A DNA stretch of 17,714 nucleotides from an uncultured Azospirillum sp. (GTDB lineage Bacteria; Pseudomonadota; Alphaproteobacteria; RF32; CAG-239): NCBI GenBank assembly GCA_900539605.1, contig UQCS01000030.1:1-17714 (forward strand). The letters run 5' to 3'. The notes beneath the pieces are model-generated. The model saw only the letters and a program-made list of their open reading frames with translations. It was not told the origin of the DNA and did not search any database. Made by a program: the position numbers and the translations under genes. This document shows, piece by piece, positions 6,470 through 12,903 of this stretch; position 1 is the first letter of the stretch, and every line of letters starts with the position of its first letter.

Positions 6470-6886
6470 ATGAACAAGTTTTTGAGAACTGATCTGTTGC
6501 AAGCGTCGATGGTGTTTGCCTGTGGAAGTTTGCTGGGTTTGGCGTGTATTCTCACGGCTCGTGACGGAATCAAGGATGAATTCTTATGGTTCAACACGGT
6601 TGTGAGTTCCTGCATTTTGCTGGGTTCGGCCGTATATGTTGTCCATCTTTTCTGGCTGTACCGCCGTTATCGTAAGATGATCGCAAAACTGGGAAACCGG
6701 GGAGAGCAACTTCGTATGCGCTATTTGCGCTGCTGTTCCGCCGCTCGCCGTCAGGCTTATTTTCGTTTTGTCGGAAGTGACGAAATGAATGTCTTTTTGG
6801 GCTATCTGCTGCATGAAGGCGGAGAAAGCTCCAGAGAAATGCGTTATCAGATTTTTTGTGAATTGATGCGCGACAGCCGCAATTAA
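6470..6886 (+). CDS. Small membrane protein with two transmembrane helices, unknown function
   Basis: A 138-residue protein I do not recognise. Two hydrophobic helices, at about 11-29 and 41-63, are separated by a short polar loop (R-D-G-I-K-D-E). Arginine and lysine residues straight after the second helix (Y-R-R-Y-R-K-M) fit a hairpin with both ends in the cytoplasm by the positive-inside rule. The 70-residue cytoplasmic tail is arginine-rich, with R-C-C-S-A-A-R-R-Q. There is no visible Shine-Dalgarno; the ATG follows an A/T-only leader. It has its own terminator at 6903-6937 and is divergent from the gene at 5495-6310. Confidence 0.7.
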   Translation: MNKFLRTDLLQASMVFACGSLLGLACILTARDGIKDEFLWFNTVVSSCILLGSAVYVVHLFWLYRRYRKMIAKLGNRGEQLRMRYLRCCSAARRQAYFRFVGSDEMNVFLGYLLHEGGESSREMRYQIFCELMRDSRN

Positions 6887-6902
6887 ATGCGGTCTCCAGA
6901 AA

Positions 6903-6937
6903 AAAACATCCTCCGGAAAAAATCCGGAGGATGTTTT
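6903..6937. terminator. Strong bidirectional terminator
   Basis: A perfect stem CATCCTCCGG/CCGGAGGATG, extended by A-T pairs (6903-6916 with 6924-6937), has a seven-base loop and T runs on both strands. It lies between the convergent membrane protein gene and the GNAT gene. Confidence 0.93.
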
Positions 6938-6955
6938 GTTTTCGGTTGCGACAGT

Positions 6956-7480
6956 TTATTCGGCCGGAATCAAATTTGCCGTTTCATTTTCGCAAAACTT
7001 ATAAGAATATATGTAACAATCATCTTTGTCGTCATAATATTCTTTTAGAACGGCTTCCAGTCTGAAACCGCACGATTCGTAGAATTTGCGGGTAGGGAGA
7101 TATTGCGGGGTTCCTTCTGTTTTAACAAACAATTTTTTGCCGCCGAGGCGGTGAACGGTTTCCAGCAGACGTTGAACCAACTGGCGGCCGATCCCGTGTC
7201 CGCGATAGCTGTTTAGAGTAGAAATCAGGTAGAGTTCATAAGCCGAATAGCAGTCCTGAATTTTGCCGAAACAGGCATAGCCGACGGTTTGGTCGCCGTC
7301 TTCGGCAAACAGAAATTCGGGTTTTTCCGCGTTGTCGTTGGCATATTGCCGGTTTAGGACGACATGGGCCAAATTGACGCCGATTTCAATGTCTGTATCG
7401 TCAAAAAATCCGGTCGAAGCCGTGATATTGCGAATGGTTTCGGGATCACGGGCGTTTAATTTATCTCTGAAAGAAAGCAT
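6956..7480 (-). CDS. GNAT family N-acetyltransferase
   Basis: A 174-residue cytosolic enzyme that should transfer an acetyl group from acetyl-CoA to an amine; the substrate is unknown. The acetyl-CoA motif R93-G-H-G-I-G98 follows the strand Y-E-L-Y-L-I-S-T and is followed by the helix Q-L-V-Q-R-L-L. The later F-Y-E-S-C-G-F with the strand after it is the usual motif B. The N-terminal segment (L-N-A-R-D-P-E-T-I-R...T-G-F-F) resembles GNAT proteins found near amino-acid ligases. The ATG has AAGGAG at ideal spacing. Transcription seems to start about 210 bases upstream, so there is a long leader with hairpins and a 49-codon open frame that stops two bases before this gene. Confidence 0.92.
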   Translation of the reverse strand: MLSFRDKLNARDPETIRNITASTGFFDDTDIEIGVNLAHVVLNRQYANDNAEKPEFLFAEDGDQTVGYACFGKIQDCYSAYELYLISTLNSYRGHGIGRQLVQRLLETVHRLGGKKLFVKTEGTPQYLPTRKFYESCGFRLEAVLKEYYDDKDDCYIYSYKFCENETANLIPAE

Positions 7481-7699
7481 AATTACACTCCTTTCAGAAC
7501 CGATAAGCCCTCACTTGTGTAAGAAAAACCAGCAATCTGGTTCGAAAATTGAAATAAATGGTTCGATTCCCGGAAAAAATTGTTCCGGTGGGTTGTTTTG
7601 CATTGCACCGCAAACGGTGTTACAGCGTACATAAAAACTCCATACTTGTTAATCCGATGTCAAAGACAGATCAAAAGCCGACCTTCCTTTAACAAATTT
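7481..7699 (-). promoter_or_regulatory. Structured 5' leader of the GNAT gene
   Basis: Roughly 210 bases separate the probable transcription start from the GNAT ATG. Along the minus strand are three hairpins: CACCG/CGGTG with loop TTTG (near 7605-7619), CCGGAA/TTCCGG with a seven-base loop (near 7570-7590), and AACCAG/CTGGTT with loop ATTG followed by TTTCTT (7527-7542). The last has the form of a weak attenuator. I match none of them to a known riboswitch. Confidence 0.45.
7483..7632 (-). CDS. Possible leader peptide (49 codons) before the GNAT gene
   Basis: An ATG at 7632 on the minus strand has ATGGAG a few bases upstream and opens a frame of 49 codons. Its TAA (7483-7485) ends two bases before the GNAT start, and its last codons contain the GNAT ribosome site, so translation would be coupled. 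I do not recognise the peptide and the frame may be chance. An overlapping seven-codon frame (M-E-F-L-C-T-L) starts just before it. Confidence 0.25.
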   Translation of the reverse strand: MYAVTPFAVQCKTTHRNNFFRESNHLFQFSNQIAGFSYTSEGLSVLKGV

Positions 7700-7728
7700 A
7701 TTATACTATTTTTTTAGCGGTTTGACAA
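7700..7728 (-). promoter_or_regulatory. Promoter of the GNAT transcript
   Basis: On the minus strand: TTGTCA (7723-7728), 17 bases, a perfect TATAAT (7700-7705). The -35 box overlaps a plus-strand TTGACA (7722-7727) that has no good -10. Confidence 0.75.
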
Positions 7729-7782
7729 GGGGGTATGGCATTTTTTGTTGTAATAAGCCGATGCATAACCGTTGCGAGATGA

Positions 7783-7811
7783 TTGACGGATCGGTAAAAT
7801 CAGTCTATAAC
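7783..7811 (+). promoter_or_regulatory. Promoter of the TerC family gene
   Basis: TTGACG (7783-7788), 17 bases, TATAAC (7806-7811). The start near 7818 leaves a leader of about 26 bases, too short for a yybP-ykoY manganese riboswitch. Confidence 0.65.
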
Positions 7812-7843
7812 AGGGCAGATTTAAGACTTTTAAGGATAAAAAA

Positions 7844-8818
7844 ATGGAAAAGCTCAAAGATTTGTTTGCCAACCATTATGTCATTCCTCAGGAATGGCTG
7901 TGGGCAATTTTCGGCGTGGTTGTGCTCTTGCTGCTGTTTTTCGACCTATTTTTGTTCAACCGCAAAAACGAAGTGCCGAATTTTTGGCATACCTTGGTTC
8001 TGTGTATCATCTATATTCTCGCGGCCTGTATTTTCGGCGTATTTATCATCTATGAAGAAGGGTTGGACAAGGGAATGGATTTCTTTACCGGTTTTTTGGT
8101 CGAGAAGAGCCTTTCACTGGACAATATTTTTATCATGTCTCTGATTTTTGCTTCTCTAGGAGTGCCGCGGATGTATCAACACCGCGTTTTGTTCTGGGGC
8201 ATTCTCGGGGCGATTGTCATGCGCGCCCTGTTGATCTGGGTCGGCGAAACGCTGATTTCCAACTTTCACTGGATTTTGTATGTCTTTTCGGCCTTTCTGG
8301 TTTATACCGGCGTTAAAATGCTGTTGCACAAAGGAGAAGACGAACCGGCTTTTGAAGAGACGCGGCTGTTTAAGTTTCTGTCAAAAATTTTTCATGTCAC
8401 CAGCAAAATTCACGGGGAACATTTTTTTGTAAAAGAAAACGGGCGCCATTATATTACGCCGTTGTTTTTTGCTCTGTTGACGATTGAGACGATGGACGTG
8501 ATTTTTGCGTTAGACAGTATTCCGGCCATCTTTTTGATTACCAACGACGTCTTCATTGTGTATACCAGCAATATTTTTGCGATTTTGGGGTTGCGTGCGC
8601 TCTATTTTCTGTTGGAAGCCGCCGTACATAAATTCACTTATCTGAAGCCGGCGCTTTCAATCATTCTGATCTTTATCGGCCTTAAGATTTTTGCGCCGTA
8701 TATTTTGGGCTTTGAACTGGAAGCCTGGCATTCGCTGACGGTTACGTTCGGTTTGCTGTTTGCCGGAATCGGAATTTCGTTGTGGAAAACCCGCAATGGC
8801 GAGGTAACACCGCAATAA
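7844..8818 (+). CDS. TerC/Alx family integral membrane protein, probable metal-ion exporter
   Basis: A 324-residue inner-membrane protein of the TerC family, whose Alx-type members are linked to manganese export and redox or pH stress. About eight or nine hydrophobic helices are visible. Two conserved acidic motifs typical of the family are present in membrane segments: E87-K-S-L-S-L-D93-N-I-F (second to third helix) and E215-T-M-D218-V-I-F-A-L-D224-S-I-P-A. The length and the central charged loop (about 163-203) fit Alx rather than the shorter TerC. The ribosome site is AAGGAT before the ATG. A single gene with its own promoter and a strong terminator. The ion is not shown by sequence; manganese is from family knowledge. 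Confidence 0.94.
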   Translation: MEKLKDLFANHYVIPQEWLWAIFGVVVLLLLFFDLFLFNRKNEVPNFWHTLVLCIIYILAACIFGVFIIYEEGLDKGMDFFTGFLVEKSLSLDNIFIMSLIFASLGVPRMYQHRVLFWGILGAIVMRALLIWVGETLISNFHWILYVFSAFLVYTGVKMLLHKGEDEPAFEETRLFKFLSKIFHVTSKIHGEHFFVKENGRHYITPLFFALLTIETMDVIFALDSIPAIFLITNDVFIVYTSNIFAILGLRALYFLLEAAVHKFTYLKPALSIILIFIGLKIFAPYILGFELEAWHSLTVTFGLLFAGIGISLWKTRNGEVTPQ

Positions 8819-8830
8819 ACGATGAGATGA

Positions 8831-8868
8831 GCAAAGGCCGTGTCTTATTTGACACGGCCTTTGCTTTT
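8831..8868 (+). terminator. Terminator of the TerC family gene
   Basis: A perfect 14-bp stem (8831-8844 with 8851-8864), loop TTATTT, followed by TTTT. Confidence 0.92.
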
Positions 8869-8892
8869 GAGTGTCCGGATATCCTCGTCGGC

Positions 8893-8920
8893 TTGAAACG
8901 GCAGTGGTATTTCTTATATT
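8893..8920 (+). promoter_or_regulatory. Promoter of the SIMPL-domain gene
   Basis: TTGAAA (8893-8898), 16 bases, TATATT (8915-8920). Transcription would start near 8927, after the ATG at 8926, which supports the later start at 8956. Confidence 0.6.
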
Positions 8921-8955
8921 GAAAGATGAGAAGATTGCAGCAAAGAGAGGATAAT

Positions 8956-9726
8956 ATGGAAGAAATAAGAAGTGACAACTGCAGCGTATCCGGATGCCTG
9001 TGCGGCGCCAAACTGGCACGGGCCCTGATTTTGGCTGCCGGCCTCATATTGGGCGGTTTTTTCCCCGGATACTATTACTATCAGGCCAAGATGAATGCCA
9101 ACAGCGTCACGGTAAAGGGACTGGCGGAAACGGAAGTTAAGGCCGATTTGGCCATCTGGTCGCTGCAATTTGTGGCAACAGGCAATGATTTGGCTGAAAT
9201 TCAAGGACGCATGGAAAAACAGGCGCAAATGATCGTTGATTTTCTGAACCGGCACAAATTCGCTAAAGACGAGATCACGCTGGGGCCAATTATTACCAAC
9301 GATCTTTTGGCTAATCCTTACCAAAATGCGGCGGAAACCGGCAACCGTCGTTTTATTCTGACACAGACAGTTGAATTGCAGACCGAGAAGGTTGATGCGG
9401 TGGCCGATGCTTTGTCGGCAGCCAACGAACTGATTGCCAAAGGAATTGTGTTCTCTCAGGATTACGGCGGCGGTTCGCGGGCCTCGTTTTTGTTTACCCG
9501 TCTTAACGAAATAAAACCGCAAATGCTGGAAGAGGCTACCCGCAATGCGCGCAAAGCTGCTTTTGAATTTGCCAAAAGCAGCGGCAGCCGGGTCGGGAAA
9601 ATCCGCCGTGCCAGCCAGGGTGTGTTTTCGGTGCTGCCGAAGGTCGATGCGGCAAATATAAATGAGAGCAGCCAAATTGAGAAAAAAGTGCGCGTGGTCT
9701 CCACGGTTGAGTATTGGTTGCAATAG
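8956..9726 (+). CDS. SIMPL (DUF541) domain protein, membrane-anchored
   Basis: A 256-residue protein. The ATG at 8956 has GAGAGG (8945-8950) five bases before it; the in-frame ATG at 8926 has no ribosome site and coincides with the probable transcription start. A hydrophobic helix at about residues 18-37 anchors the protein in the inner membrane. The remainder, about 48-256, is the SIMPL/BP26 domain, which should face the periplasm: V-T-V-K-G-L-A-E-T-E-V-K-A-D near the start, then a long helix and alternating strands, ending in V-S-T-V-E-Y. Members form oligomeric rings or channels and their role is poorly known. Three cysteines at residues 9, 14 and 16 lie before the membrane helix, so on the cytoplasmic side. 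Confidence 0.9.
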   Translation: MEEIRSDNCSVSGCLCGAKLARALILAAGLILGGFFPGYYYYQAKMNANSVTVKGLAETEVKADLAIWSLQFVATGNDLAEIQGRMEKQAQMIVDFLNRHKFAKDEITLGPIITNDLLANPYQNAAETGNRRFILTQTVELQTEKVDAVADALSAANELIAKGIVFSQDYGGGSRASFLFTRLNEIKPQMLEEATRNARKAAFEFAKSSGSRVGKIRRASQGVFSVLPKVDAANINESSQIEKKVRVVSTVEYWLQ

Positions 9727-9737
9727 CCGAAAAAATT

Positions 9738-9767
9738 AAAAACCTTTCCGTTGCGAAAGGTTTTTTC
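9738..9767 (+). terminator. Terminator of the SIMPL-domain gene
   Basis: Stem AACCTTTC/GAAAGGTT (9741-9748 with 9755-9762) with a six-base loop, then a T run. Confidence 0.9.
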
Positions 9768-9812
9768 TTGTGCTGAGACGGATCAGTTTTTACAAGGCAA
9801 AACGTTATGGGC

Positions 9813-9841
9813 TTGTATTTTATCTTTTGTCATGTTAACAT
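9813..9841 (+). promoter_or_regulatory. Probable promoter of the hydrogenase-maturation operon
   Basis: TTGTAT (9813-9818), 17 bases, TAACAT (9836-9841). No clear FNR box (TTGAT-N4-ATCAA) is visible around it. Confidence 0.5.
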
Positions 9842-9882
9842 TAAAGGCGACTTAGAACTATCCGGACCAGGGAGAACTTGCA

Positions 9883-10134
9883 ATGGAAACAAAGGTTGCC
9901 GTTGTTGCGATTGTGGTGGAAGAACGCGATTCCGTAGAAAAACTGAACGAAATTCTGCATGATTATTCCACTTATATCATCGGACGCATGGGGATTCCAT
10001 ATCGCAGCAGAGGAATCAATATCATCAGTGTTGTTGTGGATGCGCCGCATGATGTGATCAGCGCCCTGTCGGGCAAGATCGGCAATTTGAAAGGCGTTTC
10101 CGCCAAAACGGCCTATTCCGGCACCGGTAATTGA
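9883..10134 (+). CDS. TM1266-type putative regulator of the iron-only hydrogenase system
   Basis: An 83-residue protein of the TM1266 family, a small ferredoxin-like (ACT/NikR C-terminal-like) fold found beside [FeFe]-hydrogenase maturation genes. Almost the whole chain matches the family: V-A-V-V-A-I-V-V-E-E-R at the start, L-N-E-I-L-H-D-Y, I-I-G-R-M-G-I-P-Y-R, I-S-V-V-V-D-A-P and L-S-G-K-I-G-N-L-K-G-V-S. The regulatory role is proposed for the family, not proven, and no DNA-binding domain is present. GGGAG lies about nine bases before the ATG. It is 52 bases upstream of hydG and surely co-transcribed. Confidence 0.93.
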   Translation: METKVAVVAIVVEERDSVEKLNEILHDYSTYIIGRMGIPYRSRGINIISVVVDAPHDVISALSGKIGNLKGVSAKTAYSGTGN

Positions 10135-10186
10135 TTTTTTTTAACTGACGGGGAAGATGTTTCTGACCCATAAGAAAGAGGTTTGT

Positions 10187-11605
10187 ATGTATAATCCGAA
10201 ATCCTTAAAGGCTGAGGAATTTATCAGCCATGATGAAATATTGGCAACACTTGCATATGCCGAAGCCAACCGAAACAATGCAGCGCTGATTGACGAAATT
10301 ATCGAAAAAGCCAAACGACGCAACGGTCTTTCCCACCGGGAAGCTTCGGTGCTGCTGGCTTGTGAGTTGCCGGAGAAAAATGCCGAAATCTATGCGTTGG
10401 CCGAGCAGATAAAAAAAGACTTTTACGGCAACCGCATAGTGTTGTTTGCACCGCTCTATCTGTCCAACTATTGCGTCAATGGCTGTGTCTACTGTCCCTA
10501 TCATGCCAAAAACAAGCATATTGCCCGTAAAAAGATGACTCAGGACGAAGTACGCCGCGAAGTGATCGCGTTGCAGGATATGGGGCATAAACGGCTGGCG
10601 ATTGAGGCCGGAGAAGATCCGGTCAATAACCCGATCGAATATATTTTGGAGTGTATCGACACCATTTACAGCATCAAGCACAAAAACGGTGCCATCAGGC
10701 GTGTAAACGTCAATATTGCCGCTACCACGGTCGAAAACTACCGCAAACTGCACGAAGCGGGAATCGGAACTTATATTCTGTTTCAGGAAACTTATCATAA
10801 GGAGTCTTATGAGAAACTGCATCCGACCGGTCCGAAACACAACTACGCTTACCACACCGAAGCCATGGACCGTGCCATGGAAGGCGGCATTGACGATGTT
10901 GGTCTGGGCGTTTTGTTCGGGTTGGAAATGTACAAGTACGAGTTTGCGGGTTTGCTGATGCATGCCGAACATTTGGAAGCCGTTCACGGCGTGGGGCCGC
11001 ATACGATCAGCGTTCCGCGGATCCGGGCGGCCGACGATATCGATCCGTCGAGCTTTGAAAACGGTATTGATGATGACATTTTTGCCAAGATTGTTGCCTG
11101 TATCCGAATTGCGGTGCCTTATACCGGAATGATCGTTTCCACCCGGGAGAGTCAGGCTTCGCGCGAGCGGGTCTTGCATTTGGGAATTTCTCAGATCAGC
11201 GGCGGTTCCAAGACCAGCGTCGGCGGATATGCGGAGCCGGAAGCGGAAACCGAAAATTCGGCTCAATTTGACGTCAGCGATACCCGCACATTGGATGAAG
11301 TGATCCACTGGCTGATGTCGATGGATTATCTCCCGAGTTTTTGTACCGCCTGCTATCGGGAAGGACGCACCGGCGATCGTTTTATGGCGCTGTGCAAGAG
11401 TAAACAGATTCAAAATTGCTGTCACCCGAATGCGCTGATGACACTCAAGGAATATCTGGTTGATTATGCCTCGCCGGAAACCAAAGAACTCGGTATGGCG
11501 CTGATCAAGAAGGAGCTGCACAATATCCCCAAAGAAAAAGTGCGTGACATTGTGGTCGAAAGGCTGGAAAAGATCGAAAACGGCGACCGCGATTTTCGTT
11601 TTTGA
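10187..11605 (+). CDS. hydG: [FeFe]-hydrogenase maturation radical SAM enzyme HydG (tyrosine lyase)
   Basis: A 472-residue radical SAM enzyme that splits tyrosine into p-cresol and dehydroglycine and builds the iron-CO-cyanide unit of the hydrogenase H-cluster. The radical SAM cluster motif is C96-x3-C100-x2-C103. The C-terminal auxiliary cluster motif is C386-x2-C389-x22-C412, diagnostic of HydG versus the related ThiH. The ATG at 10187 is chosen because AAAGAGG lies five bases before it and it gives the usual family length; the in-frame ATG at 10157 abuts its GGGGAAG. Second gene of an operon with the TM1266-type gene. hydE and hydF are not adjacent. No terminator follows closely; the first downstream is at 11896-11931. 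Confidence 0.97.
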   Translation: MYNPKSLKAEEFISHDEILATLAYAEANRNNAALIDEIIEKAKRRNGLSHREASVLLACELPEKNAEIYALAEQIKKDFYGNRIVLFAPLYLSNYCVNGCVYCPYHAKNKHIARKKMTQDEVRREVIALQDMGHKRLAIEAGEDPVNNPIEYILECIDTIYSIKHKNGAIRRVNVNIAATTVENYRKLHEAGIGTYILFQETYHKESYEKLHPTGPKHNYAYHTEAMDRAMEGGIDDVGLGVLFGLEMYKYEFAGLLMHAEHLEAVHGVGPHTISVPRIRAADDIDPSSFENGIDDDIFAKIVACIRIAVPYTGMIVSTRESQASRERVLHLGISQISGGSKTSVGGYAEPEAETENSAQFDVSDTRTLDEVIHWLMSMDYLPSFCTACYREGRTGDRFMALCKSKQIQNCCHPNALMTLKEYLVDYASPETKELGMALIKKELHNIPKEKVRDIVVERLEKIENGDRDFRF

Positions 11606-11792
11606 ACAGTAACCCTCCGGCTGATGGCAGAGATTTTAAAAGGCAAGGTTAAGTGAAACCGGAGAAGTGTCGGTAAATTGCTTTTTATGAGTCTATGAAA
11701 AAACAAAAGGCGAGGCAATTGAAAAGAATAACAAACAAAGCTTTTCTCTGCCGCTTTCCAAAGGAAAGGATATTACGGATTAGATCTAAAGG

Positions 11793-11931
11793 TTGGTTAA
11801 TACAAGTGATGTTAAATACTCCGAATGACATTTTTTTCCAATTCTGAAACAGTATCAAAAAAACTTGTGTTACCTGCTGTGGGATATTTCAACTCAAAGA
11901 ACAGGGTGTCATATGGCATCCTGTTCTTTTA
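11793..11931 (+). ncRNA. Candidate small RNA of about 105 bases
   Basis: A weak promoter TTGGTT (11793-11798), 16 bases, AATACT (11815-11820) would start transcription near 11827. The transcript would end at the terminator of 11896-11931. No known RNA family is recognised. Alternatively this is only the 3' end of the hydG mRNA. Confidence 0.3.
11896..11931 (+). terminator. Isolated strong terminator
   Basis: A 15-bp stem: 11896-11905 with 11920-11929, and 11906-11910 with 11915-11919 (two G-U pairs). The tetraloop is ATAT and the T run is short. It lies 290 bases after hydG. Confidence 0.8.
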
Positions 11932-12009
11932 TAGTTGTGTTAAATTAACGCCTCAGAGGTCACTGTAACATATTAAAATTTTGACAGCGGATGTTTGTGT
12001 AAAAAAATA

Positions 12010-12037
12010 TTGCAATTTTTGTCTAATGAATTAAACT
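12010..12037 (+). promoter_or_regulatory. Possible promoter of the internally duplicated protein gene
   Basis: TTGCAA (12010-12015), 16 bases, TAAACT (12032-12037). A perfect TTGACA near 11980 has no matching -10. Confidence 0.4.
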
Positions 12038-12087
12038 AAAAATCGAGTGAGAATTATTTTTAAGTTATTAATTAAAACATATAGCGT

Positions 12088-12795
12088 ATGAAAGAGCGTG
12101 ATTACATGGCGGCGCCGGGAAAAGAATGTGTTGCTCCCTCGTCGCTGACGGCATTTCGACATCTGCAGGCAAAAGGCATCAATCCCGAGGAACTGCCGGT
12201 TCCGGGGGTAGCGGTACGTCCGGGTGATGAAGAAGATACCGGTTTTTTTGTCTGGAATGCACGAAGCAGCCGCGGAATTCATGTGTTGCCTTTTTTTCAA
12301 TATAAAGAGCTGACACAACGTTATGAACGGATGGTTTTTCGGGCGATGGAACCGGGAGAAATGTTTTTGTACGACAACCGCCTCTATATGGTCAAATATG
12401 ACCGGCGACGCGGTTTTTATCTACGGAACGTTTTCTTTTATCATCACGAGTTCTATGCCAAATGCGAAGCGGCGATCCGCGGATTTGCCGATGCAGAGTT
12501 TATGTTGTGCCGGATTTATGTGATCGGCCGGGTCAAAAAACTGCTCGGAATCTGTTGGATCGGTTATGTCGAAGAAACCGGAGACACCGTATTTATCAAA
12601 TTGTTCCAGGATGATTTGAGCAAATTTGCGGAATACGATCCGAGAGATCTTGCCCGTGAAGCGGTTGACCTTGGTGAGATATTTTCTTATCAGGGGCGGT
12701 GTTGGAAACTTTGTCAGGACAACAACGGCTTTTATCAGATCAATCCGGTGGTTGCCCCAAAACTGACGTTGCTGAGGCCGGTAACTGCGAAGTAA
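12088..12795 (+). CDS. Unrecognised protein with an internal duplication
   Basis: A 235-residue soluble protein that I do not recognise. Two segments align: residues 86-114 and 192-219 share G90/G196, E91/E197, F93/F199, Y95/Y201, R98/R204, D105/D211, then G-F-Y (109-111/214-216) and N114/N219. This reads as a duplicated beta-rich module of about 30 residues, roughly 106 residues apart. No signal peptide or membrane helix is evident. The ATG at 12088 has no ribosome site; an in-frame ATG at 12106 is also weakly placed and would drop six residues. The gene is followed at once by a strong terminator and has an AT-rich leader like the genes at 5495-6310 and 6470. Confidence 0.75.
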   Translation: MKERDYMAAPGKECVAPSSLTAFRHLQAKGINPEELPVPGVAVRPGDEEDTGFFVWNARSSRGIHVLPFFQYKELTQRYERMVFRAMEPGEMFLYDNRLYMVKYDRRRGFYLRNVFFYHHEFYAKCEAAIRGFADAEFMLCRIYVIGRVKKLLGICWIGYVEETGDTVFIKLFQDDLSKFAEYDPRDLAREAVDLGEIFSYQGRCWKLCQDNNGFYQINPVVAPKLTLLRPVTAK

Positions 12796-12811
12796 AACGG
12801 CACTGAAATTT

Positions 12812-12847
12812 AAAAAATCTCTTCTGGGTATCAGAAGAGATTTTTTT
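12812..12847 (+). terminator. Terminator of the internally duplicated protein gene
   Basis: A perfect 15-bp stem (12812-12826 with 12832-12846), five-base loop, ending in a run of seven T. Confidence 0.92.
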
Positions 12848-12848
12848 G

Positions 12849-12877
12849 TTGTATCGGCTCTGAAGTTCCAGTAAAAT
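12849..12877 (+). promoter_or_regulatory. Promoter of the methyltransferase gene
   Basis: TTGTAT (12849-12854), 17 bases, TAAAAT (12872-12877), straight after the preceding terminator. Confidence 0.6.
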
Positions 12878-12903
12878 CAAAATCAGCTTTAAGGAGAAAC
12901 GGC

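Larger units (their letters stand above)
11606..12087 (+). other. Long spacer after hydG with no convincing gene
   Basis: About 480 bases. It holds a hairpin CTTTCC/GGAAAG (11754-11759 with 11763-11768), a weak promoter (11793-11820), an isolated strong terminator (11896-11931) and the promoter of the next gene (12010-12037). A 50-codon lysine- and arginine-rich frame at 11695-11847 has no ribosome site. A distant inverted repeat CTCCGG/CCGGAG lies just after the hydG stop codon. It may be a long hydG 3' end or a small RNA gene. Confidence 0.5.

Noticed and set aside
7556..7580. A tRNA T-arm-like sequence (GGTTCGATTCC)
   Set aside because: No acceptor, D or anticodon arms can be paired around it; it overlaps the GNAT leader hairpins.
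7728..7843. A yybP-ykoY manganese riboswitch before the TerC family gene
   Set aside because: Family members are often controlled this way, but the conserved core is not visible and the probable leader is only about 26 bases.
9462..9704. Minus-strand frames across the SIMPL gene, including a longer one covering 8914-9723
   Set aside because: They mirror the SIMPL coding sequence, lack ribosome sites and resemble no protein.
10205..11521. A 438-codon minus-strand frame
   Set aside because: It is the antisense shadow of hydG, which has unmistakable cluster motifs in the plus frame.
11695..11847. A 50-codon lysine- and arginine-rich frame after hydG
   Set aside because: No ribosome site, no recognisable product, and its end runs into AT-rich noncoding sequence; kept only as a remark on the spacer.
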